DNA of 64,000 nucleotides from Kitasatospora sp. NBC_01287 (GTDB lineage: Bacteria; Actinomycetota; Actinomycetes; Streptomycetales; Streptomycetaceae), in contig NZ_JAPEPB010000001.1 in the NCBI RefSeq assembly GCF_026340565.1, positions 1,674,001 through 1,738,000 of the forward strand, given 5' to 3'. The position numbers were made by a program, and so were the translations under genes. Shown here one piece after another: positions 15,858 through 24,308 of the stretch; the first letter of the stretch is position 1; the number at the start of each line of letters is the position of its first letter. The notes beneath the pieces are model-generated. The model was not told the origin of the DNA, searched no databases, and was given only the letters and a program-made list of their open reading frames with translations.

Positions 15858-16952
15858 ATGTCCCTCCAGACGGTCGGCGTCACCGCCTCCCGCCCCGCAC
15901 CCCTCCCCTACGGGCGGCGCGGAACCGCCACCGACCAGGCCCTGCGGGCCCGGCTCGTCCCCGTCACGGTGCTGGCCTGCGTGGCGGGCTGCCTGCTGCA
16001 CGGCCCGGTCGCGGTACTCCGGCACAGCCACCCACTGCCCGGGACCACCCCGCCGATGCTGATGCTGGTGGCCGCGATGTTCATCGGCGGCTTCGAGGTC
16101 AAGCTCGCCGACCTGGCCCGCGCGCTGCTGCGGCCCGGTCTGCTGCTGGCCGGGCTCGCGGTCGCGCTGGTGCTGCGGATGGTGGTGCTGCTCGGCGCCG
16201 AACGGGCCGCGGACTGCTGGCCGGAGCAGCACCAGGCGCTCTGGCTGGTGGTCGGCCTCTCGCTGACCGCCACCATGCCGGTGGCGGGCGCGGCCCAGAC
16301 CTGGGGCGCCAAGGCCTCGGCGGACGCCTCGCTGAGCCTGGGCCTGGTGCTGGCGACCACGCTGCTCAGCCCGCTCACCGTGCCGCTCGGCCTGGTCCTG
16401 GCCGAGGAGCCGGAGACGCCGGGCCCGCGAGCGGTGCTCGACAGCCTCGCCCAGGCCGACGGCACCTGCCGGTTCATGCTGCTCTGGGTCGCCGCGCCGT
16501 GCGTGGCGGGCCTGATCGCGCGCCGCCTCACCGGTCGGCTGCGCGGCGGCCGGCCCAGGGCCCGGGCGCTGCCCTGGGTGCGGCTCCTCGGCCTGCTCAA
16601 CGCGCTCGGCCTGACCGCCCTGAACGCCGCCGGGGTGTTCGGGGAGATCGCCCTGAAACCGCACCCGGAGCTGATCGCGCTGGCATTGCTGGCCGGCGGC
16701 GCGATCTGCGCCGCGCCCTTCGCGGTCGGCTGGTGCGCCTGGTTCGCGGCCCGGCGCGCGCACCCGGGGCCCGGCGAGGCGGCGGCACTCACCCTGGCGA
16801 CCGGGATGAACAACACCAGCGCGGCCGCGGCGCTGGCCGGCAGCCAGTTCGGCGGCCATCCGGCGGTCCTGCTGCCGATCTTCTTCTACGGCATGGCGCA
16901 GCAACTGCTGGCCGCCGCGGTGCCGTCGATGCTGCGCCGCAGCCCGGCCTGA
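15858..16952 (+). CDS. SBF/BASS-like membrane transporter
   Basis: 364 aa with about ten membrane helices, including PVTVLACVAGCLLHGPVAVL, MLMLVAAMFIGGFEV, GLLLAGLAVALVLRMVVLLG, LALALLAGGAICAAPFAVGW and LLPIFFYGMAQQLLAAAVP. TATMPVAGAAQTWGAKASADASLSLGLV and the late motif LATGMNNTSAAAALAG resemble the two crossing-helix motifs of the bile acid:sodium symporter superfamily, hence the call. A cation:proton antiporter label would be the main alternative. The substrate is unknown. The upstream 228 bp and downstream 206 bp carry no recognisable gene. Confidence 0.65.
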   Translation: MSLQTVGVTASRPAPLPYGRRGTATDQALRARLVPVTVLACVAGCLLHGPVAVLRHSHPLPGTTPPMLMLVAAMFIGGFEVKLADLARALLRPGLLLAGLAVALVLRMVVLLGAERAADCWPEQHQALWLVVGLSLTATMPVAGAAQTWGAKASADASLSLGLVLATTLLSPLTVPLGLVLAEEPETPGPRAVLDSLAQADGTCRFMLLWVAAPCVAGLIARRLTGRLRGGRPRARALPWVRLLGLLNALGLTALNAAGVFGEIALKPHPELIALALLAGGAICAAPFAVGWCAWFAARRAHPGPGEAAALTLATGMNNTSAAAALAGSQFGGHPAVLLPIFFYGMAQQLLAAAVPSMLRRSPA

Positions 16953-17158
16953 GGCCGGCGGATGTGCCCGTCCTTGAGCCCCGCCGAAGCCCCGCTCAAG
17001 CCGCGCCCAAGGGCTCGGGTGCACCCTCGGAGCGCTTCGGCCCGGCGCACCGGCCCGCGCATCGGCCCAGGTGGCACCTCACCCGGCCGTGCCGAATCGC
17101 CGCATTTCGCCGGTACGGCGTTCACCCCTGTGTAGTCATCGTTTAACACCAGACTGGA

Positions 17159-17416
17159 ATGCTGACCATCATGGACGTATCGCTGCCGCCGCTCCGCCGC
17201 CCGGTGGAGCCCCAGACCCCGGACTCCCCCGGCTCGCCCGGCCCTTCGGACCCCGCCGGGGAGGCTCCGCGCTTCCCGCTGCCCAAGCGCCACCGCCGCT
17301 ACCTGGCCTGCGCGGCCGTGGCCGCCTCGGTCGCGCTCGGCGGCCTCGGCGTGGGCGCCACCGTGGAGACCGTCCAGCACCAGACCAGCGTGACAGCGGC
17401 AGCCGGCACCCACTGA
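17159..17416 (+). CDS. small single-pass membrane protein, unknown
   Basis: 85 aa (or 81 from the second ATG at 17171). A Pro/Gly-rich cytoplasmic half (PLRRPVEPQTPDSPGSPGPS) is followed by basic residues (PKRHRRY), one hydrophobic segment (LACAAVAASVALGGLGVGATV) and a short tail. No ribosome-binding site stands out. Coding status is moderately supported by the basic-then-hydrophobic layout and by codon third positions that look like its neighbours. It does not resemble any family I can name. Confidence 0.45.
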   Translation: MLTIMDVSLPPLRRPVEPQTPDSPGSPGPSDPAGEAPRFPLPKRHRRYLACAAVAASVALGGLGVGATVETVQHQTSVTAAAGTH

Positions 17417-17449
17417 AGCGGTCTTGACGATCCGTCGGTCGACGGTCCG

Positions 17450-17836
17450 TCAGCTCCCGTTCGGCTGATCGCCCAGCCGCTCGCCCAGCCGCTCGCCCAA
17501 CTCCGCCAGGTCAGCCACGAACCAGCACTGCCGACCGCGGTCGCACTCGCGCACGAAATCCCGCAGCGCCGAACTCTCCTCGGTCCAGCGGGAGATGTCG
17601 CCGACCACGGCCAGGTTGACCCGGTACTGGGCGAACTTCTGCAGCACCTCGCCGGCCAGGCCGCTGCGCAGTCGGAAGAACTCCTCCGGCCACCGCTGCA
17701 CCGGCACGGCCACCCAGCTCGCCTCCCCGTACCCGGCCTCACCGATCAGCCCGAGGGCGTCCGCGACACTGCTCAGCGGGTCACCGTCGGGGGCGCAGAC
17801 CAGCACCGGGGTCTCGTGCAGAAGCTCGATCGTCAT
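17450..17836 (-). CDS. DUF4180 protein
   Basis: 128 aa. The sequence VNLAVVGDISRWTEESSALRDFVRECDRGRQCWFVADLAEL is the diagnostic core of DUF4180, with a preceding SVADALGLIGEAGYGEASWVAVPVQRWPEEFFRL. It is a small cytoplasmic alpha/beta protein common in Streptomyces, often beside transcription factors. No function is established. It lies 92 bp downstream of, and co-directional with, the DUF2397-DUF2398 fusion gene, but nothing shows a shared job. Confidence 0.88.
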   Translation of the reverse strand: MTIELLHETPVLVCAPDGDPLSSVADALGLIGEAGYGEASWVAVPVQRWPEEFFRLRSGLAGEVLQKFAQYRVNLAVVGDISRWTEESSALRDFVRECDRGRQCWFVADLAELGERLGERLGDQPNGS

Positions 17837-17928
17837 CCCGGCATCTCATCAGAGACGGGAGCGGCGGCGCACCGCCTTTTCCACGACGGCCAAAAGCGCC
17901 GCTCTCACCGCCGCGCTCACCGCCGTGC

Positions 17929-19680
17929 TCAGCGCCGTGAGTGCCGCCCGGTGCCCGCGGCCTCCCCCAGCGCGAAGGGAGCGGCGTAGCGGGCGGCGGG
18001 CGGCAGCAGGATCCAGCCGCTCCGGGCCGGGGCGCAGGCTTCGGCCGCCGGGGCGGTGGGGGCTATCAGGCGCATGGCGTGCAGCAGCGCGAGCACGTCG
18101 CGCCGGAAGGCGGCCCGGTCGGCCAGGTGGGCGCGGCGCCAATGGGCGGCGTGCTGCTCGCGGACCCGGTCGCCGGTCTCGTACTCGTCCGCCAGATCGC
18201 CGAGGATGCCGTCTATCAGCGCCTCGGCGATCGGCACGCCGGTGGGCGCGGCCGACCGTGCCTGGGCCGGTCGGCCGACCGGGGCGGCCGGGGCGGCCGG
18301 GTCCGGCGGGTCGGTGGGCAGCGGGCGGAGCTGGTCGACCAGGCGCTCCACCAGCAGCAGGGCGGCGTGCGCGAGCGGTCCCGGACCGGGCAGCCGCAGG
18401 TCGGTCAGCTCACCGGCCGGGTCGAGCAGCGCGATGCCCTCCTGGCGGATCTCGGTGGTGAGCCCGAGGAAGTCCGCGAGCACCGCCGTCTCCCGCGAAC
18501 GGGACTCCCAGAGCCACTCCCGCTCCAACCCGGTGAGCTCCTCGAAGAGCACCACCGGGGTCTCCACCAGACGGCGGCGCACCGCGACCGGGATCGTGGT
18601 CCGCGGTGCCGGCGGGTCCTGCGGCCGGGCCGGGCAGCAGTGTGCCACCACGGCCGTCAGCAGCTCCTGGTCCACCAGGAGCGTGCCGCGCTCGCCGCCG
18701 TCCGCGGTGAGCAACTGCCACTCCGTCAGCACGGCCAGCGCCGCGAGCACGGCGGCCCGCCCGGCCGCGAGGTCCCGCTCGGCGGCCGGCTCGACAGTCG
18801 GCTCGGCGCTCGGCTCAGCGCTCGGCTCAGCGGGCTGCTCACCGCTCGGCTCAGCGGGCTGCTCCACCGTCAGCTCCGCGGTCGACTCCCCGGTGAGCTC
18901 CGCCGTCAACTCCGCCGTCAACACCGCGGTCAGGTCGGCCGCCGAGCGGCGGGCCGGGCCGGTGAGCAGGGCGGCCAGTGCCCGGGTCAGCGCGGCGTAC
19001 CGCTCGGGCGTGCCGAGCGTGCCCGCGAACATCGGGCGGCGCGGTGCGGTGGGGCCGAGCGCGGCCTTGGTCAGCCGGGCGAAGCCCTCGCCGACGGTCA
19101 GCGGGTAGCCGAGCAGCTCGGCGAATCGGCTGGTGAGCCAGTCGGCGTGACGGCGGATCACCGGGAACGCCTGGGCCTGCGGGCCGTTGGCGGTGACCAG
19201 CGGATGCGCGAGCAGCATCCGGGCGGCCGCGCGGCGCTCGGCCGCCAGTGCCGCGAGCGCGGCGGGACCGTCGGCGGCGGGCGGCTCGGGCTTGCGGTGC
19301 CGCCCCGGGAGCGCCGGTACGGCGGCCGCGCGGCCGGGGCGGCGGGCCCGGCGGGCGCCGGGCAGCGAGCGCTGACCGACCGTCGGCCCGTGCCACCAGC
19401 TGACCTCGCCCAGGTCGGCGCAGGTCGGCTCCGGGGCGATGCCGAAGTGGCGTGCGCCATAGAGCCCGAAGGCGTCCGCGAAGAGCTCATGTGCCTCGTC
19501 CGGGGTGGCGGCGGCCAGCCGGCGGGCGAGTTCGCGCAGGTGGTCCGCGGACCGCGCCGGCGGCGTGGCCGCCTCGCTTGCCGCCGGGGGGTGCCAGGAG
19601 GTCAGGGTCAGCGTCACCTCGCCACCGGGCGCCAGGGCGACCGAAGCCGGCTTCCCGCCCAGCGCTCCGCCCCCGTTCAC
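17929..19680 (-). CDS. DUF2397 C-terminal piece fused to DUF2398 (TIGR02678-like), orphan Wadjet-type components
   Basis: 583 aa from the GTG at 19680, preceded by GGAGGGG. Residues about 48-85 (DHLRELARRLAAATPDEAHELF, AFGLYGARHFGI) and the following SWWHGP match the C-terminal end of DUF2397 (TIGR02677). The rest matches DUF2398 (TIGR02678): ERRAAARMLLAHPLVTANG, VIRRHADWLTSRFAEL, VLTEWQLLTADGG, LVDQELLTAVVAHCCPARP, LFEELTGLEREWLW, GIALLDPAGELTDLRLPGPG and AHAALLLVERLV. In Wadjet-like cassettes these two are separate JetA (kleisin-like) and JetB proteins working with an SMC ATPase and a nuclease. None of those partners is nearby. An acidic repeat insert (AEPSAEPSAEP) interrupts the DUF2398 part. 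The reading frame is intact. It could be a remnant or a repurposed protein. Confidence 0.72.
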   Translation of the reverse strand: MNGGGALGGKPASVALAPGGEVTLTLTSWHPPAASEAATPPARSADHLRELARRLAAATPDEAHELFADAFGLYGARHFGIAPEPTCADLGEVSWWHGPTVGQRSLPGARRARRPGRAAAVPALPGRHRKPEPPAADGPAALAALAAERRAAARMLLAHPLVTANGPQAQAFPVIRRHADWLTSRFAELLGYPLTVGEGFARLTKAALGPTAPRRPMFAGTLGTPERYAALTRALAALLTGPARRSAADLTAVLTAELTAELTGESTAELTVEQPAEPSGEQPAEPSAEPSAEPTVEPAAERDLAAGRAAVLAALAVLTEWQLLTADGGERGTLLVDQELLTAVVAHCCPARPQDPPAPRTTIPVAVRRRLVETPVVLFEELTGLEREWLWESRSRETAVLADFLGLTTEIRQEGIALLDPAGELTDLRLPGPGPLAHAALLLVERLVDQLRPLPTDPPDPAAPAAPVGRPAQARSAAPTGVPIAEALIDGILGDLADEYETGDRVREQHAAHWRRAHLADRAAFRRDVLALLHAMRLIAPTAPAAEACAPARSGWILLPPAARYAAPFALGEAAGTGRHSRR

Positions 19681-19780
19681 GCGCCCCTCCGACGTGCTGC
19701 CCACCGTGTCGGAGACAGCCTAAGGGAGGAAGAGGGGAGCCCCTTCCGGTCCCCCGCTCCCGTCGCCTATCGTGCCGGGC

Positions 19781-20503
19781 ATGTCGAACACGATCACCAC
19801 CGCCCGCCGGGCCCGCGGCCTGCTGACCGCCTTCACGGCCACCGCCGCCGCGCACCTGGGCTCGCTGCTGACGGACGTCAAGGTGGTCGAGCAGGTCACC
19901 AAGCCCGCGCTGATGCCGCTGCTCGCCGGACACGTCCGCGGCGTCCGGGGCGCCGCCGCGGGCCGGTCGGCCGCCGGGCGCACCGCGGGCGAGGGCAGCG
20001 CGGGCGAGGGCAGCGCGCCCCGCCTGCTCACCCCGGCGCTGCTGGCCAGCGCGGCCGGGGACGCGCTGCTCCAGTTGGACGACGAGCGGGCCTTCCTGGC
20101 CGGGATGGGCTCCTTCGCGGCGGCCCACATCTGCTACGTGACGATGTTCGCCAAGCAGGGCGCGCTGACCGACCGCCGCCGCACCGCCCTGGTGGCCGCC
20201 GGGTACGCGCTGGCCTGGGCGGTGATGATCCATCAGCTCTGGCCCGGGCTCGGCGAGCTGAAGGTGCCGGTGGCGGGCTACAGCCTGCTGCTCGCCGCCA
20301 CCGCCGTCACCTCCGCGGGCCTGGGCCGGCGCGGCGGCCTCGGCGGCGCGCTCTTCCTGCTCTCCGACACGCTGATCGCGACCCGGCTGGCCGGCTGGAA
20401 GCAGCTGCCGGGCCACGAGTTCTGGATCATGTCGACCTACCTGCTGGCGCAGTACCTGCTCGCCACCGCCGCGCTCAAGGCGGCCGACCGACCGACTGAC
20501 TGA
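19781..20503 (+). CDS. lysoplasmalogenase family (YhhN/TMEM86-like) membrane protein
   Basis: 240 aa with several membrane helices. Family motifs are TKPALMPLLAGHV, ASAAGDALLQLDDERAFLAGMGSFAAAHICYV and GALFLLSDTLIATRLAG, matching the KP, GD, D and LSD positions of YhhN/TMEM86 proteins, which hydrolyse lysoplasmalogen vinyl-ether bonds. A polar insert (RTAGEGSAGEGSAPR) with a short repeat sits in a loop. The ATG at 19781 is used. No strong ribosome-binding site is visible. It is divergent from the DUF2397-DUF2398 gene and convergent with xth. Confidence 0.85.
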   Translation: MSNTITTARRARGLLTAFTATAAAHLGSLLTDVKVVEQVTKPALMPLLAGHVRGVRGAAAGRSAAGRTAGEGSAGEGSAPRLLTPALLASAAGDALLQLDDERAFLAGMGSFAAAHICYVTMFAKQGALTDRRRTALVAAGYALAWAVMIHQLWPGLGELKVPVAGYSLLLAATAVTSAGLGRRGGLGGALFLLSDTLIATRLAGWKQLPGHEFWIMSTYLLAQYLLATAALKAADRPTD

Positions 20504-20527
20504 CCGGCCGACTGACCGGCCGACTGA
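20489..20527. repeat. 12-bp tandem repeat across the lysoplasmalogenase stop
   Basis: Three units of GACTGACCGGCC type overlap the stop codon and continue after it. The 79-bp gap to xth also holds a doubled GGCTCGGACAGC. No strong hairpin is seen here. Confidence 0.75.
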
Positions 20528-20582
20528 GCCGCGGGCGACCCGACCCGACGCACGGCTCGGACAGCGGCTCGGACAGCGGCCC

Positions 20583-21386
20583 TCAGAGCGCCAGGTCCAC
20601 CACGACCGGCGTGTGGTCCGAGGTGCCCTTGCCCTTGCGCGCCTCGCGGTCCACGTAGCTGTCGGTGACCGCCGCGCCGAAGGCCGCGTTGCCGTAGACC
20701 AGGTCGATCCGCATGCCGCGGTTCTTCGGGAAGGCCAGCTGGCGGTAGTCCCAGTAGGTGTAGGGGCGGTCGTACTTGAGCGGGCGCGGCACGACGTCCG
20801 CCAGGCCGGCCTCCCGCAGGCCGGCCAGCGCCGCCCGCTCGACCTCGGTGACGTGGGTGGCGCCCACGAAGTCGGCCAGGTCGTAGACATCCTCGTCGGT
20901 CGGCGCCACGTTGAAGTCACCGAGCACGGCGAACGGCCGCTCGCCCGCCGCGTCCGCCAGGACCGAGGTGCGCAGCGCCTCCAGCCAGTCGAGCTTGTAG
21001 CGGAAGTGGGCGTGGCCGACCTCGCGGCCGTTGGGCACGTAGACCGACCAGACCCGCACCGGCCCGCAGGTGGCGGCGATGGCGCGCGGCTCGACGGCGG
21101 CCACCAGCGCGTCGTCGGCCAGGTAGCCGGGCTGCTCGGGCAGGTCGCGCACCACGTCCTCGAAACCGATCCGGGAGAGGATGGCCACGCCGTTCCACCG
21201 GCCCGTACCGTGCGCCTGGGTCTCGTAACCGAGGGCGCGGACCTCCTCGTACGGGAAGGCGTCCGCGGCGCACTTCAGCTCCTGCAGGCAGAGCACGTCG
21301 GGCTTGGCGCTCTCCAGCCACTCCAGCAGCTTGGGCAGCCGCGCGGTGACGGAGTTGATGTTCCAGGTGGCGATGCGGACGGTCAC
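20583..21386 (-). CDS. xth: exodeoxyribonuclease III
   Basis: 267 aa from the GTG at 21386 (TVRIATWNINSVTARLPKLL), with GGAAGG upstream. All family motifs are present: WNINSV, LCLQELKCAADAFP (metal-binding Glu), VYVPNGREV, AVLGDFNVAPTDED (Asp and Asn), the YWDYR basic motif before RIDLVYGN, and the terminal GTSDHTPVVVDL with the catalytic Asp-His pair. It removes AP sites and 3'-blocking groups during base-excision repair, in the cytoplasm. It is convergent with the lysoplasmalogenase gene. Confidence 0.95.
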   Translation of the reverse strand: MTVRIATWNINSVTARLPKLLEWLESAKPDVLCLQELKCAADAFPYEEVRALGYETQAHGTGRWNGVAILSRIGFEDVVRDLPEQPGYLADDALVAAVEPRAIAATCGPVRVWSVYVPNGREVGHAHFRYKLDWLEALRTSVLADAAGERPFAVLGDFNVAPTDEDVYDLADFVGATHVTEVERAALAGLREAGLADVVPRPLKYDRPYTYWDYRQLAFPKNRGMRIDLVYGNAAFGAAVTDSYVDREARKGKGTSDHTPVVVDLAL

Positions 21387-21532
21387 GACCAGGCCTTCCA
21401 GCGGTACGGGAGCGGATGCCGGGCCCTGGCACCCGCCCCGAACATACCGCCCGGCACCGACACCGACGGCGACCACGCGACGGCGGCCGTGCGCGCGACC
21501 GCGACCGTGCGACCGCGACCACCGCGGCGCCT

Positions 21533-22678
21533 TCAGCGCTCGACGCGGCTGCGCTTGACGGTGCGGAACCGGCGGGCCAGCGCGCGCGCCAGATCGGCGG
21601 CGCCGATCAGGCCGGCCTCGTTGCCCAGTGCCGCGGGCACGATCTGCGCCTCCGGGCGGAAGCCGCGGCCGGTCAGGGTGCGGCGGAAGGCGTCCTGGGC
21701 GGGCCCGAGCAGCAGCTCGCCGGCGGCCGAGACGCCGCCGCCGACCACGAACCGCCCGGGGTCGAGCGCGGCGGCCAGGTTGGCCAGGCCCACGCCGAGC
21801 CAGGTGCCGATGTCGTGCAGCAGTTCGATCGCCATCGGGTCGCCGGCCCGGGCCGCCTCGGTGACCAGCGGTCCGGTGATCGCCCCGACCTCGCCGCCGA
21901 CCATGGCCAGCAGCGGCTGCGCCACCGGCGACTCGGCGGCGGCCAGCTCGCGCGCCTCGCGGACCAGCGCGTTGCCGGAGGAGTACTGCTCCCAGCAGCC
22001 CCGGTTGCCGCACGGGCAGCGGTGGCCTGCCGGCACCACCTGCATGTGGCCGAACTCACCGGCCAGCCCGTAGCGGCCCCGGTCGACGTACCCCTGGCGC
22101 ACCACCGCGCCGCCGATCCCGGTGCCCAGGGTGATCATCACCAGCAGGTCCTCACCCCGCCCCGCCCCGAACCGCCACTCGGCCCAGGCCGCGGCGTTGG
22201 CGTCGTTCTCCACCACCACCGGGAACTTCAGCCGGTCGCTGAGCGCCTCGCGCAGCGGCTCGTCGCGCCAGTTCAGGTGGGGGGCGAAGAGCACCCGGGA
22301 GCGGTCGGCGTCCACCCAGCCGGCCGCGCCGATGCCCACGGCGTGCACGTCGTGCCGGTCGGCCAGTTCGAGCACCAGCTCGACGATGACGTCCTCGACC
22401 ACCTTGGGGCTCTTGCTCTTGTGCGGGGTCTCGGTGCGCAGCTGCTCGACGATCCGGCCGTCGCCGTTCACCACCCCGGCGACCACTTTGGTGCCGCCGA
22501 TGTCGATCCCGATCGTGGGCAGTCGCAGCACGCCGGCGGGGAGGGTGCGCCGGCGCCGGTCCGCGCCGTACCGCTCGCCCCCGCGCGGGGCGAGGGCCCG
22601 CTGGCCCAGGCCGCGCTGGCCGAGGCCCAGGAGCGCGGGGAGGACGGGTTGGCCGGTCCGGCCGCTGGGGTGGGTCAC
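21533..22678 (-). CDS. ROK-family glucokinase
   Basis: 381 aa if started at the GTG at 22678. The catalytic domain begins at PTIGIDIGGTKVVAGVV, so there is a basic 55-residue leader (GQRGLGQRALAPRGGERYGADRRRR) and starts further in cannot be excluded. Motifs: phosphate-binding GIDIGGTK, VVENDANAAAWAEWRFG with the catalytic Asp, ITLGTGIGGAVV, the zinc-binding CPCGNRGCWEQYSSG, and VVGGGVSAAGELLL. It phosphorylates glucose with ATP and is part of carbon control in actinomycetes. It is a paralogue-like sequence, since the usual GlkA lacks the leader and the basic tail (RRFRTVKRSRVER). Confidence 0.88.
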   Translation of the reverse strand: MTHPSGRTGQPVLPALLGLGQRGLGQRALAPRGGERYGADRRRRTLPAGVLRLPTIGIDIGGTKVVAGVVNGDGRIVEQLRTETPHKSKSPKVVEDVIVELVLELADRHDVHAVGIGAAGWVDADRSRVLFAPHLNWRDEPLREALSDRLKFPVVVENDANAAAWAEWRFGAGRGEDLLVMITLGTGIGGAVVRQGYVDRGRYGLAGEFGHMQVVPAGHRCPCGNRGCWEQYSSGNALVREARELAAAESPVAQPLLAMVGGEVGAITGPLVTEAARAGDPMAIELLHDIGTWLGVGLANLAAALDPGRFVVGGGVSAAGELLLGPAQDAFRRTLTGRGFRPEAQIVPAALGNEAGLIGAADLARALARRFRTVKRSRVER

Positions 22679-22699
22679 GACCGGAACGATACGCCGCAC

Positions 22700-22812
22700 T
22701 GATCGTTCCGGCAGGCGGGCCGGACCGTCCCGGCACGCGGACCGGACCGTCCCGGCGGGCGGACCAGGTCGTTCCGGCAGGCGAGCCGGACCGTCCCGGC
22801 GGGCGGGCCGGC
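22700..22812. repeat. imperfect ~20-bp tandem repeat upstream of the glucokinase gene
   Basis: About five units of the type GGACCGTCCCGGCGGGCGGA, alternating with GTTCCGGCAGGCG variants. They lie in the 337-bp gene-free stretch 22679-23015 between divergent glucokinase and esterase genes. A 7-bp hairpin (GGTTTCC 22902-22908, GGAAACC 22921-22927) lies in the esterase leader. Nothing else is clear there. Confidence 0.75.
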
Positions 22813-23015
22813 TCCCCTCGGTGCTCGGGGCACACCCGGTCAGATGACAGACTGGGAGCGGTCACTCAGCAGGCTCCCAGCTGCACGTGATCTTCCTCTC
22901 AGGTTTCCTTCATGATCGTCGGAAACCGGGCGTTCGTTCACGCCGTCGTTCTTCATTGTCGTCAGCACCGGGCAAGCGGGGTCCGGGCAGCAAGCAACCC
23001 GGATACGAGATACCT

Positions 23016-24173
23016 ATGCAACTGACAGGTCAGCCCTTCCTGATCCTCACGATCATCCTGGTGCCGCTCTCCATCGCGGTGGCCCTGCTGCTCTGGGGCC
23101 GGGTGCGCGGACCTAAGCCGCTGCAGGCGCTGGTCCGCCTGGTGATGCTGCTGTTCTGCCAGGCGACGGCGGTGACCATGGTGTTCGTCATGGTCAACAA
23201 CGCCAACCTGATCTACGGGAGTTGGGGCGACCTGCTGGGTGACGACAGTCACGTGCAGTCGGTGCCGAACGTGCCGGCCGCGGACGCGGCGGGCCAGCCG
23301 GGCCCGGGGACGGCGAGCCCCCGGCCCGGCAACGACGGCAAGCCGGCCGCCGCGAAGGCGCTCCAGCAGTTCAAGGGCGTGGACGACCCGGCGGTGCCCG
23401 GCGACGTGCAGACCACCGACCTCAAGGGCCAGGTCTCCGGGGTCGACGGCGAGGTCAACGTCTGGCTGCCGCCGCAGTACAACGACCCGGCGTACAAGGA
23501 CGTGAAGTTCCCGGTGGTCGAGCTGTTCCCGGGCTTCCCCGGCTCCTCGAAGACCTGGTTCGGCTCGCTGAAGATCTCCGAGCAGCTCAAGCCGCTGATG
23601 CAGTCGGGCCAGGTCACCCCGTTCATCCTGGTCTCCCCGCGCACCCAGCTGATCAGCACCACGGTCGACACCGGCTGCGCCAACGTGCCGGGCAAGGTCA
23701 ACGCGGACACCTGGCTCTCCACCGACGTGCCGCAGATGGTCCTGGACAACTTCCGGGCCGACCCCTCGGTGAACAGCTGGGCAGTGGCCGGCTACTCGGC
23801 CGGCGCGCACTGCGCGGACCGGATGGCCCTGCTGCACCCCGACCGCTACCGCGCCGCGATCAGCCTCTCGGGCTACAGCGCGCCGGACGCCGAGTCGCTC
23901 TCGCTCACCGCGAAGGACCCCAAGCTGCGCGAGACCTCCAACCCGCTCTACATCCTGCAGCACGCCCAGACCCCGCCGAAGCTCGCGCTCTACCAGACCG
24001 GTGACAAGGGCGACGGCTACGAGGACGGCCAGGCGCTGGCCGCGGCCGCCAAGGCGCCGACCACGGTGCAGGTGGTGCTGACCACCGGGCCGCACACGCC
24101 CTCGCTCTGGCGGCCGATGATCCCCGGCGTCTTCAAGTGGCTGAGCACCATCATCCCGGCGCCCAAGCCCTGA
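23016..24173 (+). CDS. membrane-anchored esterase, alpha/beta-hydrolase fold
   Basis: 385 aa. Two N-terminal membrane helices (PFLILTIILVPLSIAVALLL and LVRLVMLLFCQATAVTMVFV) are followed by a Gly/Pro linker and an extracytoplasmic esterase domain of the esterase D/mycolyltransferase (PF00756) type: VVELFPGFPGSSKTWFG, FILVSPRTQLISTT, WAVAGYSAGAHCADRMAL (nucleophile Ser in GYSAG), YRAAISLSGYSAPD and TTGPHTPSLWRPMIPG (catalytic His). It belongs to a group common in actinomycetes. The substrate may be a cell-envelope ester, but this is inference. The downstream 135 bp carry repeats of the CGGGCGGCCGGGGTCCGG kind. Confidence 0.88.
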   Translation: MQLTGQPFLILTIILVPLSIAVALLLWGRVRGPKPLQALVRLVMLLFCQATAVTMVFVMVNNANLIYGSWGDLLGDDSHVQSVPNVPAADAAGQPGPGTASPRPGNDGKPAAAKALQQFKGVDDPAVPGDVQTTDLKGQVSGVDGEVNVWLPPQYNDPAYKDVKFPVVELFPGFPGSSKTWFGSLKISEQLKPLMQSGQVTPFILVSPRTQLISTTVDTGCANVPGKVNADTWLSTDVPQMVLDNFRADPSVNSWAVAGYSAGAHCADRMALLHPDRYRAAISLSGYSAPDAESLSLTAKDPKLRETSNPLYILQHAQTPPKLALYQTGDKGDGYEDGQALAAAAKAPTTVQVVLTTGPHTPSLWRPMIPGVFKWLSTIIPAPKP

Positions 24174-24308
24174 CCCGCGGAGCCCCCTGAGCGGAGACCG
24201 GACCCTGGGCGGTTCCGGGCGCTGAGCGGAAAACAGGCCCTGGGCCGAACCGGGCGGCCGGGGTCCGGGGTCCGGGCCCCGGGCGGCCGGGGTCCGGGCC
24301 GCGGTGCG

